From contig NZ_JAUSZH010000001.1 of NCBI RefSeq assembly GCF_030817355.1, positions 5,704,501-5,768,500 on the forward strand: DNA of 64,000 bases, written 5' to 3'. A model generated the notes under the pieces. It was given only the letters and a program-made list of their open reading frames with translations. It searched no databases and was not told the origin of the DNA. Positions within the stretch are counted from its first letter, which is position 1, and every line of letters starts with the position of its first letter. The DNA comes from Streptomyces sp. V1I1 (GTDB lineage: Bacteria > Actinomycetota > Actinomycetes > Streptomycetales > Streptomycetaceae). A program made the translations under genes and the position numbers. Below, one piece after another: positions 56,841 to 64,000 of the stretch.

Positions 56841-57470
56841 TCATGCCGGCGGTGGCCGTACCCCGATGAGGTGGGCGAACACCACCACATTCCCCTGGTA
56901 GCCCGTCTTCTTCGTGAAGCCGCCCCCGCAGGTGATCACCCGCAGCTCCGCCCGGCCCCTCAACCCGTACACCTTCTCGTTCGGGAACGCGGCCGTCCCG
57001 TACACCTCGATCGCGTCGATCGTGAACACCGCCGTCCGGCCGTCCTGCCGGGTCACCTCGATCCGGTGGCCCTTCTTCAGCGCGCCCAGGTTGTAGAAGA
57101 CCGACGGGCCCTTCGCGTTGTCGACGTGGCCGGTGACTATCGCCGTGCCCTTGGCGCCGGGGGATGTGCCGTCCCGGTACCAGCCCGCGAGGTTGCGGTC
57201 GGAGGCCGGTGGCACCTCCAGGCTGCCTTTGCCGTCCAGGCCCAGGCGCGTGACCGGGGCATCGACCCTGATCTCGGGTATGAGCAGGCGTACCGGCGGG
57301 GACGGCGGCAGTGGGGCGGCGGCCGCGTCGGTGTGGTGGTGGGGACCGGCGGCGAAGGCCTCCGCGGCGGACGGGACCGGCGGGGTCACGTTCTCGGAGC
57401 CGTTCTGGACCAGCCACAGGCCGGCGCAGACGGCGACGGTTATGACCCAGCCGCTGCCCTTGGCGCTCAT
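56841..57470 (-). CDS. Class F sortase
   Basis: A 209-residue membrane-anchored cysteine transpeptidase. One N-terminal transmembrane helix (about 7-22), a His/Pro/Ala-rich spacer (about 40-58), then the sortase domain (from LLIPEIRVDAPV, about 62) with catalytic His in TGHVDN (about 116), Cys in VITCGGGF (about 180) and a C-terminal GNVVVFAHL with the context expected for the Arg region replaced. Class F sortases are typical of actinobacteria and join LPxTG-like substrates to the wall. ATG with GGAGGA upstream. A secreted protein gene lies directly upstream. Confidence 0.88.
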   Translation of the reverse strand: MSAKGSGWVITVAVCAGLWLVQNGSENVTPPVPSAAEAFAAGPHHHTDAAAAPLPPSPPVRLLIPEIRVDAPVTRLGLDGKGSLEVPPASDRNLAGWYRDGTSPGAKGTAIVTGHVDNAKGPSVFYNLGALKKGHRIEVTRQDGRTAVFTIDAIEVYGTAAFPNEKVYGLRGRAELRVITCGGGFTKKTGYQGNVVVFAHLIGVRPPPA

Positions 57471-57491
57471 CGGTCCTCCGGATAAATCTCG

Positions 57492-57529
57492 CCCGCTCCC
57501 GTCAGGTCCTGGGACCTGACGGGAGCGGG
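57492..57529. terminator. 18-bp perfect stem terminator between sortase and secreted-protein genes
   Basis: CCCGCTCCCGTCAGGTCC (57492-57509) and GGACCTGACGGGAGCGGG (57512-57529) are exact reverse complements with almost no loop. It lies 38 bp after the stop of the secreted-protein gene (minus strand) and 22 bp before the sortase start, so it would separate their transcripts. Confidence 0.8.
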
Positions 57530-57567
57530 GATACGGCGGGTACGAGGGGACGGTGGGAACCGGCCCG

Positions 57568-58074
57568 TCAGCTGTCCTGCGCGCCGCTCGCCCGACGGCG
57601 CAGGAGCAGGGTCCCGCCTACGGCGGCCGCGGCCAGTACGGCCACGCCCGCCGCGATCTGGGTGGTGTCAGGGCCGACGCTGCCGCCGACGCCGGAGTGC
57701 ACATGGCCGCTCGGCCGGTTGTGGTGCCGCACCGCCAGGTCACCAGTGGCCCGCCTGCCGTTCTTGCAGCTCACCTCGATGGCGTAGGTCCCCGGCTCGG
57801 TGTCGTGCGGGACTGTGAACCGGCCGACTACGACCTCCTTGTGCTTACCCGCAGACAAACGGAATTCGCCCGCGTCCAGCGACCGCGCGTCTCCGACGCC
57901 GTGGCCGCCGGGACCGCAGGCGGTGGTGTTCACGGTGATGGTGGCGCCCGGCACAGCGGTCGACGGGAACGCCTCCAGTACCGCGAAGTCCCCGGCGTAC
58001 GCCCCGTGGGCGCCGAGCCCTATCGTGGCGGCTGCCAGCGCGGTGGCTGTCAGCAGGCGGGCGGTGGTGCGCAT
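57568..58074 (-). CDS. Secreted protein with C-terminal membrane anchor
   Basis: A 168-residue protein: signal peptide (about 1-29, ending AHGAYA), a single Ig-like domain (DFAVLEAFPSTAVPGATITV... TYAIEVSCKNG, with two Cys that could pair), a His/Gly-rich linker, and a C-terminal helix TTQIAAGVAVLAAAAVGGTLLL followed by RRRASG. This has the hydrophobic-plus-basic tail of a sortase substrate but no LPxTG-like motif before it. ATG with GGAGGA upstream. A class F sortase gene follows. Confidence 0.75.
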   Translation of the reverse strand: MRTTARLLTATALAAATIGLGAHGAYAGDFAVLEAFPSTAVPGATITVNTTACGPGGHGVGDARSLDAGEFRLSAGKHKEVVVGRFTVPHDTEPGTYAIEVSCKNGRRATGDLAVRHHNRPSGHVHSGVGGSVGPDTTQIAAGVAVLAAAAVGGTLLLRRRASGAQDS

Positions 58075-58324
58075 GTCGGTCCTCCGGTGAAGCGCGGTGG
58101 TGCGACTGATCGTCCTCACCTTGAGGTAAGGCGCAGCCCGCAACCCACGCCTGCTGATGGGCAATCAGATTCGATGGCCCGACTCGGCGTGTCGTGCTGG
58201 ACACGAGGCGTTGTCGCAGGTCATCGGTGGTGACGGAGAATCAGAAGGTGTGGTCGGCCCCGGGCATGCTGAACGGGTGAAGGGGCCCCCGGCCGGCCGT
58301 ACCCGCTCGCCGGGCACGACTTGA

Positions 58325-58342
58325 CCTCAATCGTGCTTGAGG
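58325..58342 (+). promoter_or_regulatory. SoxR box before the FMN reductase gene
   Basis: CCTCAA-TCGTGC-TTGAGG is a perfect 6-bp inverted repeat with a 6-bp centre, as in the recalled Streptomyces SoxR consensus. It overlaps a TTGACC -35 at 58321-58326, the usual placement for MerR-family activators. An NADPH-dependent reductase (SCO2478) is a known SoxR target in S. coelicolor. No soxR gene is in the window. Confidence 0.8.
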
Positions 58343-58358
58343 TACGAGTCTCATCCTC

Positions 58359-59009
58359 ATGGACCTCACAACGCCTGGAACCGCGCCCGAAACCGCGCCT
58401 GAAACCGCGCCTCAAAGTGCGCCCGAGAGCACCGCGCCGCTGAAGCTCGCCGTCGTCCTCTCCAGCAACCGCGAAGGCCGCTTCGGCCCCGTCATCGCCG
58501 ACTGGTTCCTCTCCCGCGCCGCCGGGCGCGAGGACTTCACCGTCGAACTGATCGACCTTGCCGACGCCGACCTGCCCACCGCCCTCTCCTACAGCCCCGG
58601 CCCCGCCGTCAGCGTCGAACTGGCCAAGGTCTCCCCGACGCTCGCCGACGCCGACGCCTTCGTCGTCCTCACCCCCGAGTACAACCACTCCTTCCCCGCC
58701 GCCCTCAAGAACCTCATCGACTGGCACTACACCCAGTGGCAGGCCAAACCCGTCGGCTTCGTCTCGTACGGCGGAATCTCCGGCGGTCTGCGCGCCGTCG
58801 AGCAGCTGCGCCAGGTCTTCGCCGAAATGCACGCCGTCACCGTCCGCGACACGGTCTCCTTCCACCACGCCGGCGCCCACTTCGACGGCGAGGGGCGGCA
58901 CAAGGACCCGGCCGCCTGCGACGCCGCCGCCAAGACGATGCTCGACCAGCTCGCCTGGTGGGGGCACGCCCTGCGGAACGCCAAATACAGCCACCCGTAC
59001 GCCGGTTGA
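58359..59009 (+). CDS. NADPH-dependent FMN reductase-like protein
   Basis: A 216-residue flavodoxin-fold reductase. After a Thr/Ala/Pro-rich N-terminus with a repeated APETAPETAP pattern (about 7-25) comes LAVVLSSNREGRFGPVIADW (FMN phosphate loop, about 31-50), then VVLTPEYNHSFPAALKNLIDW and GFVSYGGISGGLRAVEQL. Family members reduce quinones, azo dyes or flavins. The SoxR box upstream suggests induction by redox-cycling compounds. The untranslated leader is very short. Confidence 0.88.
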   Translation: MDLTTPGTAPETAPETAPQSAPESTAPLKLAVVLSSNREGRFGPVIADWFLSRAAGREDFTVELIDLADADLPTALSYSPGPAVSVELAKVSPTLADADAFVVLTPEYNHSFPAALKNLIDWHYTQWQAKPVGFVSYGGISGGLRAVEQLRQVFAEMHAVTVRDTVSFHHAGAHFDGEGRHKDPAACDAAAKTMLDQLAWWGHALRNAKYSHPYAG

Positions 59010-59122
59010 GGGCCGCGGACCATGCTGAGCGGACTGCTGGGCGAGCGAGTGCGTACGGTGGCTGCCTGACCGACTGCGACCCGACCCCACGACCCGACCC
59101 CGCGACCCGAAGGAGCACGTCA

Positions 59123-59446
59123 GTGGCCCAGGCGCTGACCGTACTGACCACGACTGACAGCGCCGCGAAAGCGGAGGAGCTGGCGCGCGGCGCGGTGGAG
59201 GCGAGGCTCGCCGCGTGCGCGCAGATCTCCGCGCCGGTCACGTCCGTCTACCGCTGGAAGAACGCGGTGGAGACCGCGGAGGAGTGGCAGGTCCTCTTCA
59301 AGACGACGCAGGCCTGCTATACGGCGCTGGAGGCGTATCTGGTCGCCGCGCACGACTACGAGACGCCGGAGATCATCGCGACGCCGGTGGTGGGCGGCAG
59401 CCCCGCGTATCTGGCGTGGATCGAGGCGGAGACCATGGTGCCGTGA
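59123..59446 (+). CDS. cutA: CutA1-type divalent cation tolerance protein
   Basis: A 107-residue trimeric ferredoxin-like protein. Signature strands LTVLTTTDSAAKAEELARGAV, ACAQISAPVTSVYRWKNAVE and EWQVLFKTTQA, and the C-terminal PEIIATPVVGGSPAYLAWIEAET are all present. CutA is linked to copper tolerance in E. coli; its general role is unclear. GTG start with AAGGAG upstream. The stop overlaps the next start by 4 bp. Confidence 0.93.
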   Translation: MAQALTVLTTTDSAAKAEELARGAVEARLAACAQISAPVTSVYRWKNAVETAEEWQVLFKTTQACYTALEAYLVAAHDYETPEIIATPVVGGSPAYLAWIEAETMVP

Positions 59447-59880
59447 CGACGTCCGCGCAAGAGCTCCCGTTCTTCGTCTACGGCACGCTGCGCCCGGGCG
59501 AGTGCAACCACGATCTGTTCCTGCACGGCCGAACGGCGACGGAGGAGCCCGGGCTCCTCGCGGGCGCGGTGCTGTACGAGGGCCCCGGCTATCCGTACGC
59601 CGTCCTCGACGCCGGTGGCGGCACGGTCGCGGGGGAGCTGGTGACGGCGGCCCCGGGGGAGTACGGCGAGCTGCTCGCCGTACTCGACCACCTGGAGGAG
59701 TACATCGCGCCGGGCCACCCGCGCAATCTGTACGAGCGGTTGGCGCGCGACGTCCTGCGCCCGGACGGCGCGGCCGTACGGGCATGGGTGTACGTCGCGG
59801 CGCCGGGGGTGGCCGGGGAGCTGCGGGCGAAGGGCACGCGGATCCGGGGCGGCGACTGGTGCGGCCGGCTGAGCAGCTGA
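59443..59880 (+). CDS. Gamma-glutamylcyclotransferase-like protein
   Basis: A 145-residue AIG2/GGCT-fold protein. The substrate loop FFVYGTLRPGECNHDLFL lies near residues 10-27 and the catalytic Glu is probably in LDHLEEY (about 82-88). Family members cyclise gamma-glutamyl amines or peptides; this one cannot be assigned to a precise substrate. GTG start overlapping the cutA stop (GTGA), so the two are coupled. It converges on nasA 7 bp away. Confidence 0.88.
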   Translation: MTTSAQELPFFVYGTLRPGECNHDLFLHGRTATEEPGLLAGAVLYEGPGYPYAVLDAGGGTVAGELVTAAPGEYGELLAVLDHLEEYIAPGHPRNLYERLARDVLRPDGAAVRAWVYVAAPGVAGELRAKGTRIRGGDWCGRLSS

Positions 59881-59887
59881 CCTGGGG

Positions 59888-61996
59888 CTACGTCTCGTGC
59901 GCGCGTTCCACCCGGACCGCGCACACCTTGAACTCGGGCATCCGCGAGGTCGGGTCGAGCGCGGGGTTCGTCACCGAGTTGACCCGGCCCTCGCCGGGCC
60001 AGTGGAACGGCATGAAGACGGTGTCGGGCCGTATCCCCGCACTGATCCGGGCGGGCCCGACGGCCCGCCCACGCCGTGACACGACGGCGAGCGGCTCGCC
60101 CTCGACGGCCCCGAGGCGCTCGGCGAGCAACGGATGCAGCTCGACGAAAGGCCCGGGGGCGGCGGCATTGAGCTCATCGACCCGCCGGGTCTGCGCCCCG
60201 GACTGGTACTGCGAGACGACCCGCCCGGTGGTGAGCAGTACGGGATACGTCTCGTCGACCTCTTCGGCGGCGGCCCGATGCGCCACGGCGACGAAGCGGG
60301 CGCGCCCGTCGGGGGTCGCGAACCGTTCGAGGAAGAGCCGGGGCGTGCCGGGGTGGTCTCCCGAGACCTCCTCGGGGCACGGCCAGAACACCCCGTCCTC
60401 CTCCGTGATCCTTCGGTACGTGATGCCGGAGTAGTCCGCCGGGCCGCCCGCCGACGCCCTGCGCAGTTCCTCGAAGACCTCCTCCGGGTCCGCCGGGAAG
60501 CCCTTCTCGTGGCCCAGCAGAGCCGCTAGCCCGCCCAGCACTTCGAGGTCGCTCCGTATGCCCTGTGGGGCCGTCACCGCCTGGCGGCGCAGCAGGACGC
60601 GGCCCTCCAGATTGGTCGTCGTGCCCGTCTCCTCCGCCCACTGCGTGACCGGCAGCACCACATCCGCGAGCGCCGCCGTCTCCGACAGCACCACGTCCGC
60701 GACCGCCAGGAAGTCCAGCGAGCGCAGCCGCTCCTCCACATGCCCGGCTCGGGGCGCGGAGACCACCGGGTTCGAGCCCATCAGCAGCAGCGACTTCACG
60801 TCCCCGCCCAGCGCGTCCAGCAGTTCGTACGCACTGCGCCCCGGGCCCGGCAGCGACTCCGGCTCAACCCCCCACACCCGGGCGACATGCGCCCGCGCCG
60901 CCGGGTCGTCGAGCTTGCGGTAGCCCGGCAACTGGTCCGCCTTCTGGCCGTGTTCGCGGCCGCCCTGGCCGTTGCCCTGGCCGGTCAGGCAGCCGTAGCC
61001 GGACAGCGGCCGGCCCGCGCGGCCCGTCGCCAGGCAGAGGTTGATCCACGCGCTCACCGTGTCCGTGCCCTTGGAGTGCTGCTCGGGACCGCGCGCGGTC
61101 AGCACCATCCCCGACTCCGCGTCGCAGAACATCCCCACCGCTTCGCGCAGTTGGGGCACGCCCACCCCGGTGATCCGCTCCACCAGCTCCGGCCAGTGCG
61201 CCATCGCCGCGGCCCGCGCCTCCCCCCAGCCGCTCGTGCGCGACGCGATGAACTCCTCGTCCGTACGCCCCTCGGCCACCACCAGGTGCAGCAGCCCGAG
61301 CGCCAGCGCCAGATCCGTCCCCGGCCGGGGCGCGAGGTGCAGGTCGGCCTGTTCCGCGGTCCGTGTCCGCCTCGGATCGACGACGATCAACTTGCCGCCG
61401 TTCTCCCGCAGTTCGGTCAGATAGCGCAGCGCCGGCGGCATCGTCTCGGCGATATTCGAGCCTACGAGGATCACGCACCCGGAGCGCGGAATGTCCTCCA
61501 GCGGGAACGGCAGCCCGCGGTCGAGCCCGAACGCCCGCTGGTGCGCGGCCGCCGCCGACGACATGCAGAAGCGCCCGTTGTAGTCGATCTGCGAGGTGCC
61601 CAGCACGACCCGCGCGAACTTCCCGAGCGAATACGCCTTCTCATTGGTCAGGCCCCCGCCCCCGAAGACGCCGACCGCGTCGGGGCCGTACACCGCTCTC
61701 GTACGCCGAAGTCCCGCCGCGACCGTACTGAGAGCCTCCTCCCAGGTGGCCGGCTCGAGCCTGCCTGTGGCGGGGCGACGGACCAGGGGCTCGGTCAGAC
61801 GCACCCGGGAGGAGAGCAGCGCGGGCGCGGTGCGGCCCTTGCCGCACAGCGCGCCCCGGTTCACCGGGAAGTCCGGGCGCTCCACCACCTCGACCGCCTC
61901 GGGTCCACCGCGCAGACTCATCCCGCACTGCAGGGCGCAGTAGGGACAGTGGGTCGGCGTGACCGGGGCAGCAGCCTCGGTGGTGGTTTCGGGCAT
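59888..61996 (-). CDS. nasA: Assimilatory nitrate reductase (molybdopterin enzyme)
   Basis: A 702-residue cytosolic molybdenum enzyme reducing nitrate to nitrite. The N-terminal 4Fe-4S motif CPYCALQC (17-24) with CGKG (about 51) is intact. Mo-bis-MGD domains follow (GRFCMSSAAAAHQRAFG; YGCLTGQGNGQGGREHGQ), and the C-terminal MGD domain has LLTTGRVVSQYQSGAQTRR. It lacks the C-terminal [2Fe-2S] and the diaphorase, so an external reductase, perhaps the one at 53592-54758, must supply electrons. ATG without a clear ribosome site; a GlnR-like box lies upstream. Confidence 0.93.
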   Translation of the reverse strand: MPETTTEAAAPVTPTHCPYCALQCGMSLRGGPEAVEVVERPDFPVNRGALCGKGRTAPALLSSRVRLTEPLVRRPATGRLEPATWEEALSTVAAGLRRTRAVYGPDAVGVFGGGGLTNEKAYSLGKFARVVLGTSQIDYNGRFCMSSAAAAHQRAFGLDRGLPFPLEDIPRSGCVILVGSNIAETMPPALRYLTELRENGGKLIVVDPRRTRTAEQADLHLAPRPGTDLALALGLLHLVVAEGRTDEEFIASRTSGWGEARAAAMAHWPELVERITGVGVPQLREAVGMFCDAESGMVLTARGPEQHSKGTDTVSAWINLCLATGRAGRPLSGYGCLTGQGNGQGGREHGQKADQLPGYRKLDDPAARAHVARVWGVEPESLPGPGRSAYELLDALGGDVKSLLLMGSNPVVSAPRAGHVEERLRSLDFLAVADVVLSETAALADVVLPVTQWAEETGTTTNLEGRVLLRRQAVTAPQGIRSDLEVLGGLAALLGHEKGFPADPEEVFEELRRASAGGPADYSGITYRRITEEDGVFWPCPEEVSGDHPGTPRLFLERFATPDGRARFVAVAHRAAAEEVDETYPVLLTTGRVVSQYQSGAQTRRVDELNAAAPGPFVELHPLLAERLGAVEGEPLAVVSRRGRAVGPARISAGIRPDTVFMPFHWPGEGRVNSVTNPALDPTSRMPEFKVCAVRVERAHET

Positions 61997-62018
61997 ACGG
62001 CCAGGTTGGGACGCCCGT

Positions 62019-62056
62019 GTTACGCGGGCGGGCGCGCCGGATTACGGTCCGGGTAC
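62019..62056 (-). promoter_or_regulatory. Candidate GlnR box of nasA
   Basis: On the minus strand: GTACC-n6-GTAAT-n6-CGCCC-n6-GTAAC, with the 11-bp periodicity of GlnR boxes. Three of four half-sites fit. It ends 23 bp before the nasA ATG, the same distance as the nir operon box from its gene. nasA is a known GlnR target in S. coelicolor. Confidence 0.5.
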
Positions 62057-62085
62057 GCCCATCTCCGCCCGCGCCCCGCCGCCCC

Positions 62086-62184
62086 GTGAGGTACCCGTGG
62101 CACCCTGTGAGGTAAGCGTGGCACCCCGTGAGGTACCCGTGGCACCCCGTGAGGTACCCGTGGCACCCTGTGAGGAACCCGCGG
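62086..62184. repeat. 21-bp minisatellite, 4.7 copies
   Basis: Four full units of GTGAGGTACCCGTGGCACCC plus C or T, and a partial fifth, run from 62086 to 62184. Copy 2 has AAGC for ACCC. The array lies between nasA and the TIGR03086-type gene. The period is a multiple of three, so every frame reads as a heptapeptide repeat, but no start or ribosome site supports translation. Confidence 0.9.
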
Positions 62185-62190
62185 CCCTCC

Positions 62191-62772
62191 TCACGCGCGG
62201 CGTCCGAGCAGCGCCAGCAGCCTGGCCTGGTGGCTGTCGCCCGGCGGCGGCTCGATCGGCGGGGCGAAAAGACCGGACTTCGACAGGCCCGAGGCGTACG
62301 GAGTGACCTCGTCGAGCGCAAAGCTCACCAGCACATCCGGCAGCCGCTCCGGCGCGCCGATCGCACGGGACAGGTCCCAGCTGTGCACGACCGCGTCCGT
62401 GATCATCTGCGCGCAGTACGCCACCGCCGGCGTCTCGCCGTACGAGAGGAGCACGGTCTGCTCCAGCGCCCCCGGCTCCCCGAACGCCTTCCGCGCGGCG
62501 CGCGCGGCCGCGTCCCAGCTCGCCCGCGGGTGGGCGCCGAGCACATCGCCGTCGTACGCGTCGCCCACTTCATCGATGCCGGCTCCGTCGGTCACCAGGT
62601 CCGGCACCCACAGCTGTTCCGAGGTGAGATGGTTGACGAGATCGCGTACGGACCACTCGGTGCAGGGCGTCGGGTCGTCCCACTGATCGGCCCGTACCGC
62701 GTGCACGCGTTCGGTGAACAGCGCGAGCGCTTCGGCGTGCCGGCTGAGCAGGGTTGCTACGTGGTTTTCCAT
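62191..62772 (-). CDS. TIGR03086/maleylpyruvate isomerase-type (DinB-like) protein
   Basis: A 193-residue four-helix-bundle protein of the mycothiol-dependent maleylpyruvate isomerase N-terminal family. WDDPTPCTEWSVRDLVNHLTSEQLW (about 32-56) is the hallmark, with metal-ligand His in LVNHL and later VVHSWDLSRAIG (about 125-136). The third His completes a zinc or nickel site in family members. Role probably thiol transfer or unknown. ATG at 62772; a GTG nine bases upstream is also possible. Confidence 0.85.
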   Translation of the reverse strand: MENHVATLLSRHAEALALFTERVHAVRADQWDDPTPCTEWSVRDLVNHLTSEQLWVPDLVTDGAGIDEVGDAYDGDVLGAHPRASWDAAARAARKAFGEPGALEQTVLLSYGETPAVAYCAQMITDAVVHSWDLSRAIGAPERLPDVLVSFALDEVTPYASGLSKSGLFAPPIEPPPGDSHQARLLALLGRRA

Positions 62773-62823
62773 ACGGTTCACTGTCGCGCGCCGCGGATGC
62801 CGGCGCGAGTCTGTCGCCGCGTG

Positions 62824-63510
62824 TCACCGGGCGGCTGCGGCCAGCGCTTCCCTCACACCGGGCTCCTCGGCCCCCAGGAACCGGGGATCCGGCGTGAACG
62901 CGGCATCCAGCGCCGCCTTGCCGGCCGCGAACATCTCCCGCGTCCCGCCGTAGTACCAGGTCGCGTCGTGGGGTTCGGCGACCCCGACGCCGTACGACTC
63001 GACCCCAGCCGCCCGGCAGAGCGCGACGGCCCGCCGGATGTGGAAGCCCTGGGTCACCAGGACCGCGCGCCGGACCCCGAAGATCTTCTTGGCGCGTACG
63101 CAGGAGTCCCAGGTGTCGAACCCGGCGTAGTCGCTGACGATTCGCTTGTCCGGCACGCCGCGGGCGGTGAGATACGTGCGCATGGCGTCCGGCTCGTCGT
63201 ACTCCACGCGGCTGTTGTCGCCCGTGACGAGCACGACCTTGACCTTGCCCGCACGGTACAACTCGGCGGCGGCGTCGAGCCGGTGCGCGAGATAGGGCGT
63301 GGGGCGGCCCTTCCAGAGACCGGCCCCGAAGACGACGGCGACATCCTGCGCGGGGACCTGCGCGACGGTGCGGATGCGGCTGTCGGCGACGGCATGCATC
63401 CAGGTCGCGGGAGCGAGCGCGAAGACGCAGGCGAGCATGACGGCCTGCGCGACCCGCCGCTGGGCGCGCCGGGTCCGGGGTGCTTTGGGAAGTCGTAGTC
63501 TCACCTTCAC
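62824..63510 (-). CDS. SanA/YdcF/ElyC-type membrane-linked protein
   Basis: A 228-residue protein with a basic N-terminus, one transmembrane segment (AVMLACVFALAPATWMHAV, about 23-41) and a DUF218 domain outside the membrane. Visible motifs are VAVVFGAGLWKGRPTPYLAHRLDAA, VVLVTGDNSRVEYDEPDAM and AVLVTQGFHIRRAVALCRAAGV. The E. coli homologue SanA affects envelope permeability and vancomycin sensitivity; mechanism is unknown. Start is GTG, with weak ribosome site. Confidence 0.88.
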   Translation of the reverse strand: MKVRLRLPKAPRTRRAQRRVAQAVMLACVFALAPATWMHAVADSRIRTVAQVPAQDVAVVFGAGLWKGRPTPYLAHRLDAAAELYRAGKVKVVLVTGDNSRVEYDEPDAMRTYLTARGVPDKRIVSDYAGFDTWDSCVRAKKIFGVRRAVLVTQGFHIRRAVALCRAAGVESYGVGVAEPHDATWYYGGTREMFAAGKAALDAAFTPDPRFLGAEEPGVREALAAAAR

Positions 63511-63667
63511 GCCTGGTCAGACGTGGATTGGGCCGGATCGGTTCGGTCGGGGGCGTATCCGCCGCTCTCCATCTCGATCCGGCCCATGGCGGCACCGCCT
63601 CCCGGATGTTCCGGTTCCGATGTCGATCACAGTAGGTGACGGGCCTGACAACGCCGCCGGGGCGCCG

Positions 63668-63704
63668 GTGAGCCCGTGGAAAACACCCGTCACCCTCACG
63701 CAAC
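63668..63704 (+). promoter_or_regulatory. Candidate GlnR box before the sirohydrochlorin chelatase gene
   Basis: GTGAG-n6-GAAAA-n5-GTCAC-n6-GCAAC; the third half-site GTCAC is a perfect GTnAC and the others are 4 of 5. The central spacer is 5 rather than 6. It ends 33 bp before the ATG at 63738. The divergent SanA-type gene starts at 63510. Confidence 0.5.
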
Positions 63705-63737
63705 GACCCGGCAATCTCGGCACGTCAGGATCGCTTC

Positions 63738-64000
63738 ATGACGGAGCCGGCGCACCTTCGCGAGTCCCTGCCCCTCGACGCCACGCCCCTCGACAGCACA
63801 GCGCAGCTGCTCCTGCGCATCTCCGACCAGCTCGGCAGCCAACTCAGCCACGTCACACTGAACGGAACCCGCAGGCGTATGCCCCCGACCGAACGGCCCA
63901 CCCTCGTCGCCGTCGCGCACGGCAGCCGCGACCCACGCGCCCTGCGCACCGTCACCGAGCTCCTCGACCGAGTCCGCGAGCTGCGCCCCGGACTCGACGT
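63738..64000 (+). CDS. Sirohydrochlorin chelatase-like protein (CbiX/SirB family), truncated by the window end
   Basis: The first 87 codons and part of the next are present; the gene continues beyond the right edge. After a 50-residue leader (MTEPAHLRESLPLDATPLDS at the start) the CbiX signature LVAVAHGSRDPRALRTVTEL appears, with the metal-binding His of AHGS. The family inserts Fe2+ (or Co2+) into sirohydrochlorin to make siroheme (or a cobalamin precursor). Proximity to nasA and nirB and a GlnR-like box favour siroheme for nitrite reductase. Confidence 0.82.
   Translation, partial: MTEPAHLRESLPLDATPLDSTAQLLLRISDQLGSQLSHVTLNGTRRRMPPTERPTLVAVAHGSRDPRALRTVTELLDRVRELRPGLD

Noticed and set aside
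58100..58130. CCTCACCTTGAGG near 58110 as a second SoxR box
   Set aside because: The half-sites are only 2 bp apart, unlike the 6-bp centre of SoxR boxes, and the downstream gene is not redox related.
60760..60780. GGTTCGAGCCC resembling a tRNA T-arm
   Set aside because: It lies in frame inside nasA and no cloverleaf can be drawn around it.
62086..62184. Possible CRISPR array
   Set aside because: The repeats are directly adjacent with no unique spacers and no cas genes are present; it is a minisatellite.

Overview
This 64 kb window is high-GC actinobacterial chromosome, almost certainly from a Streptomyces species. The evidence is the strong third-position GC bias, the frequent GTG starts, the XRE/DUF397 regulator pairs, the NarL-type two-component system, and core gene content and order that, from memory, resemble the conserved nasA-nirBD-ppdK-glyS-znu/zur-uppS-recO-leuA-era-ybeY-phoH stretch of the S. 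coelicolor chromosome (in inverted order). No rRNA, tRNA, CRISPR array, phage or intact insertion sequence was seen. No database search could be run; family names come from motifs.

Layout. 0.1-2.7 kb: a glucarate dehydratase-like enolase and a PfkB sugar kinase. 2.8-9.9 kb: the conserved phoH-ybeY-CorC/HlyC-like-MmcQ/YjbR-(lipoprotein)-cytidine deaminase-like-era block, interrupted by a 1.5 kb graveyard of two WxL/DUF916-type surface protein genes. 10.0-12.0 kb: a TetR regulator facing an M4 protease (protealysin type) and its emfourin-type inhibitor. 12.1-14.0 kb: leuA preceded by a leucine-rich leader peptide and attenuator. 14.5-19.8 kb: a TerB-like protein, an MMPL exporter and a NarL-type kinase/regulator pair. 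20.1-24.3 kb: ferredoxin reductase, a membrane protein, and an XRE/DUF397 locus with two small ORFs. 24.3-26.8 kb: a PAS/GAF/SpoIIE phosphatase. 26.9-28.9 kb: a DUF1905 protein, recO and uppS.

29.1-32.3 kb: a zinc uptake operon znuACB-zur with candidate Zur sites. 32.4-33.8 kb: glycyl-tRNA synthetase. 34.3-35.8 kb: a second decay zone holding fragments of a TetR regulator, an MFS exporter and an MmyB-type XRE regulator. 35.8-42.0 kb: a secreted beta-propeller-like protein, a Tat-exported intradiol dioxygenase, a large LuxR-family regulator and an MFS exporter. 42.0-48.0 kb: dusB, ppdK and an ArsR-type regulator. 48.0-50.6 kb: a PhoX-like protein, a small protein and a short-chain dehydrogenase.

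50.6-64.0 kb carries assimilatory nitrate/nitrite reduction: an NAD(P)H/FAD reductase-nirB-nirD operon, nasA, and at the right edge the start of a sirohydrochlorin chelatase that could supply siroheme to NirB. Three candidate GlnR boxes, one before each unit, make this a plausible GlnR regulon. Interleaved are a PrmC-related methyltransferase, a TauE/SafE permease, a class F sortase with a secreted neighbour, an FMN reductase behind a near-perfect SoxR box, cutA, a gamma-glutamylcyclotransferase-like protein, a TIGR03086-type protein and a SanA/YdcF-type protein.

Intergenic space is unusually structured. Three exact sequence modules (two 20-mers and one 16-mer) recur in both orientations as mosaic palindromes; there are five long perfect-stem hairpins and several minisatellites (10, 13, 20, 21 and 27 bp units).
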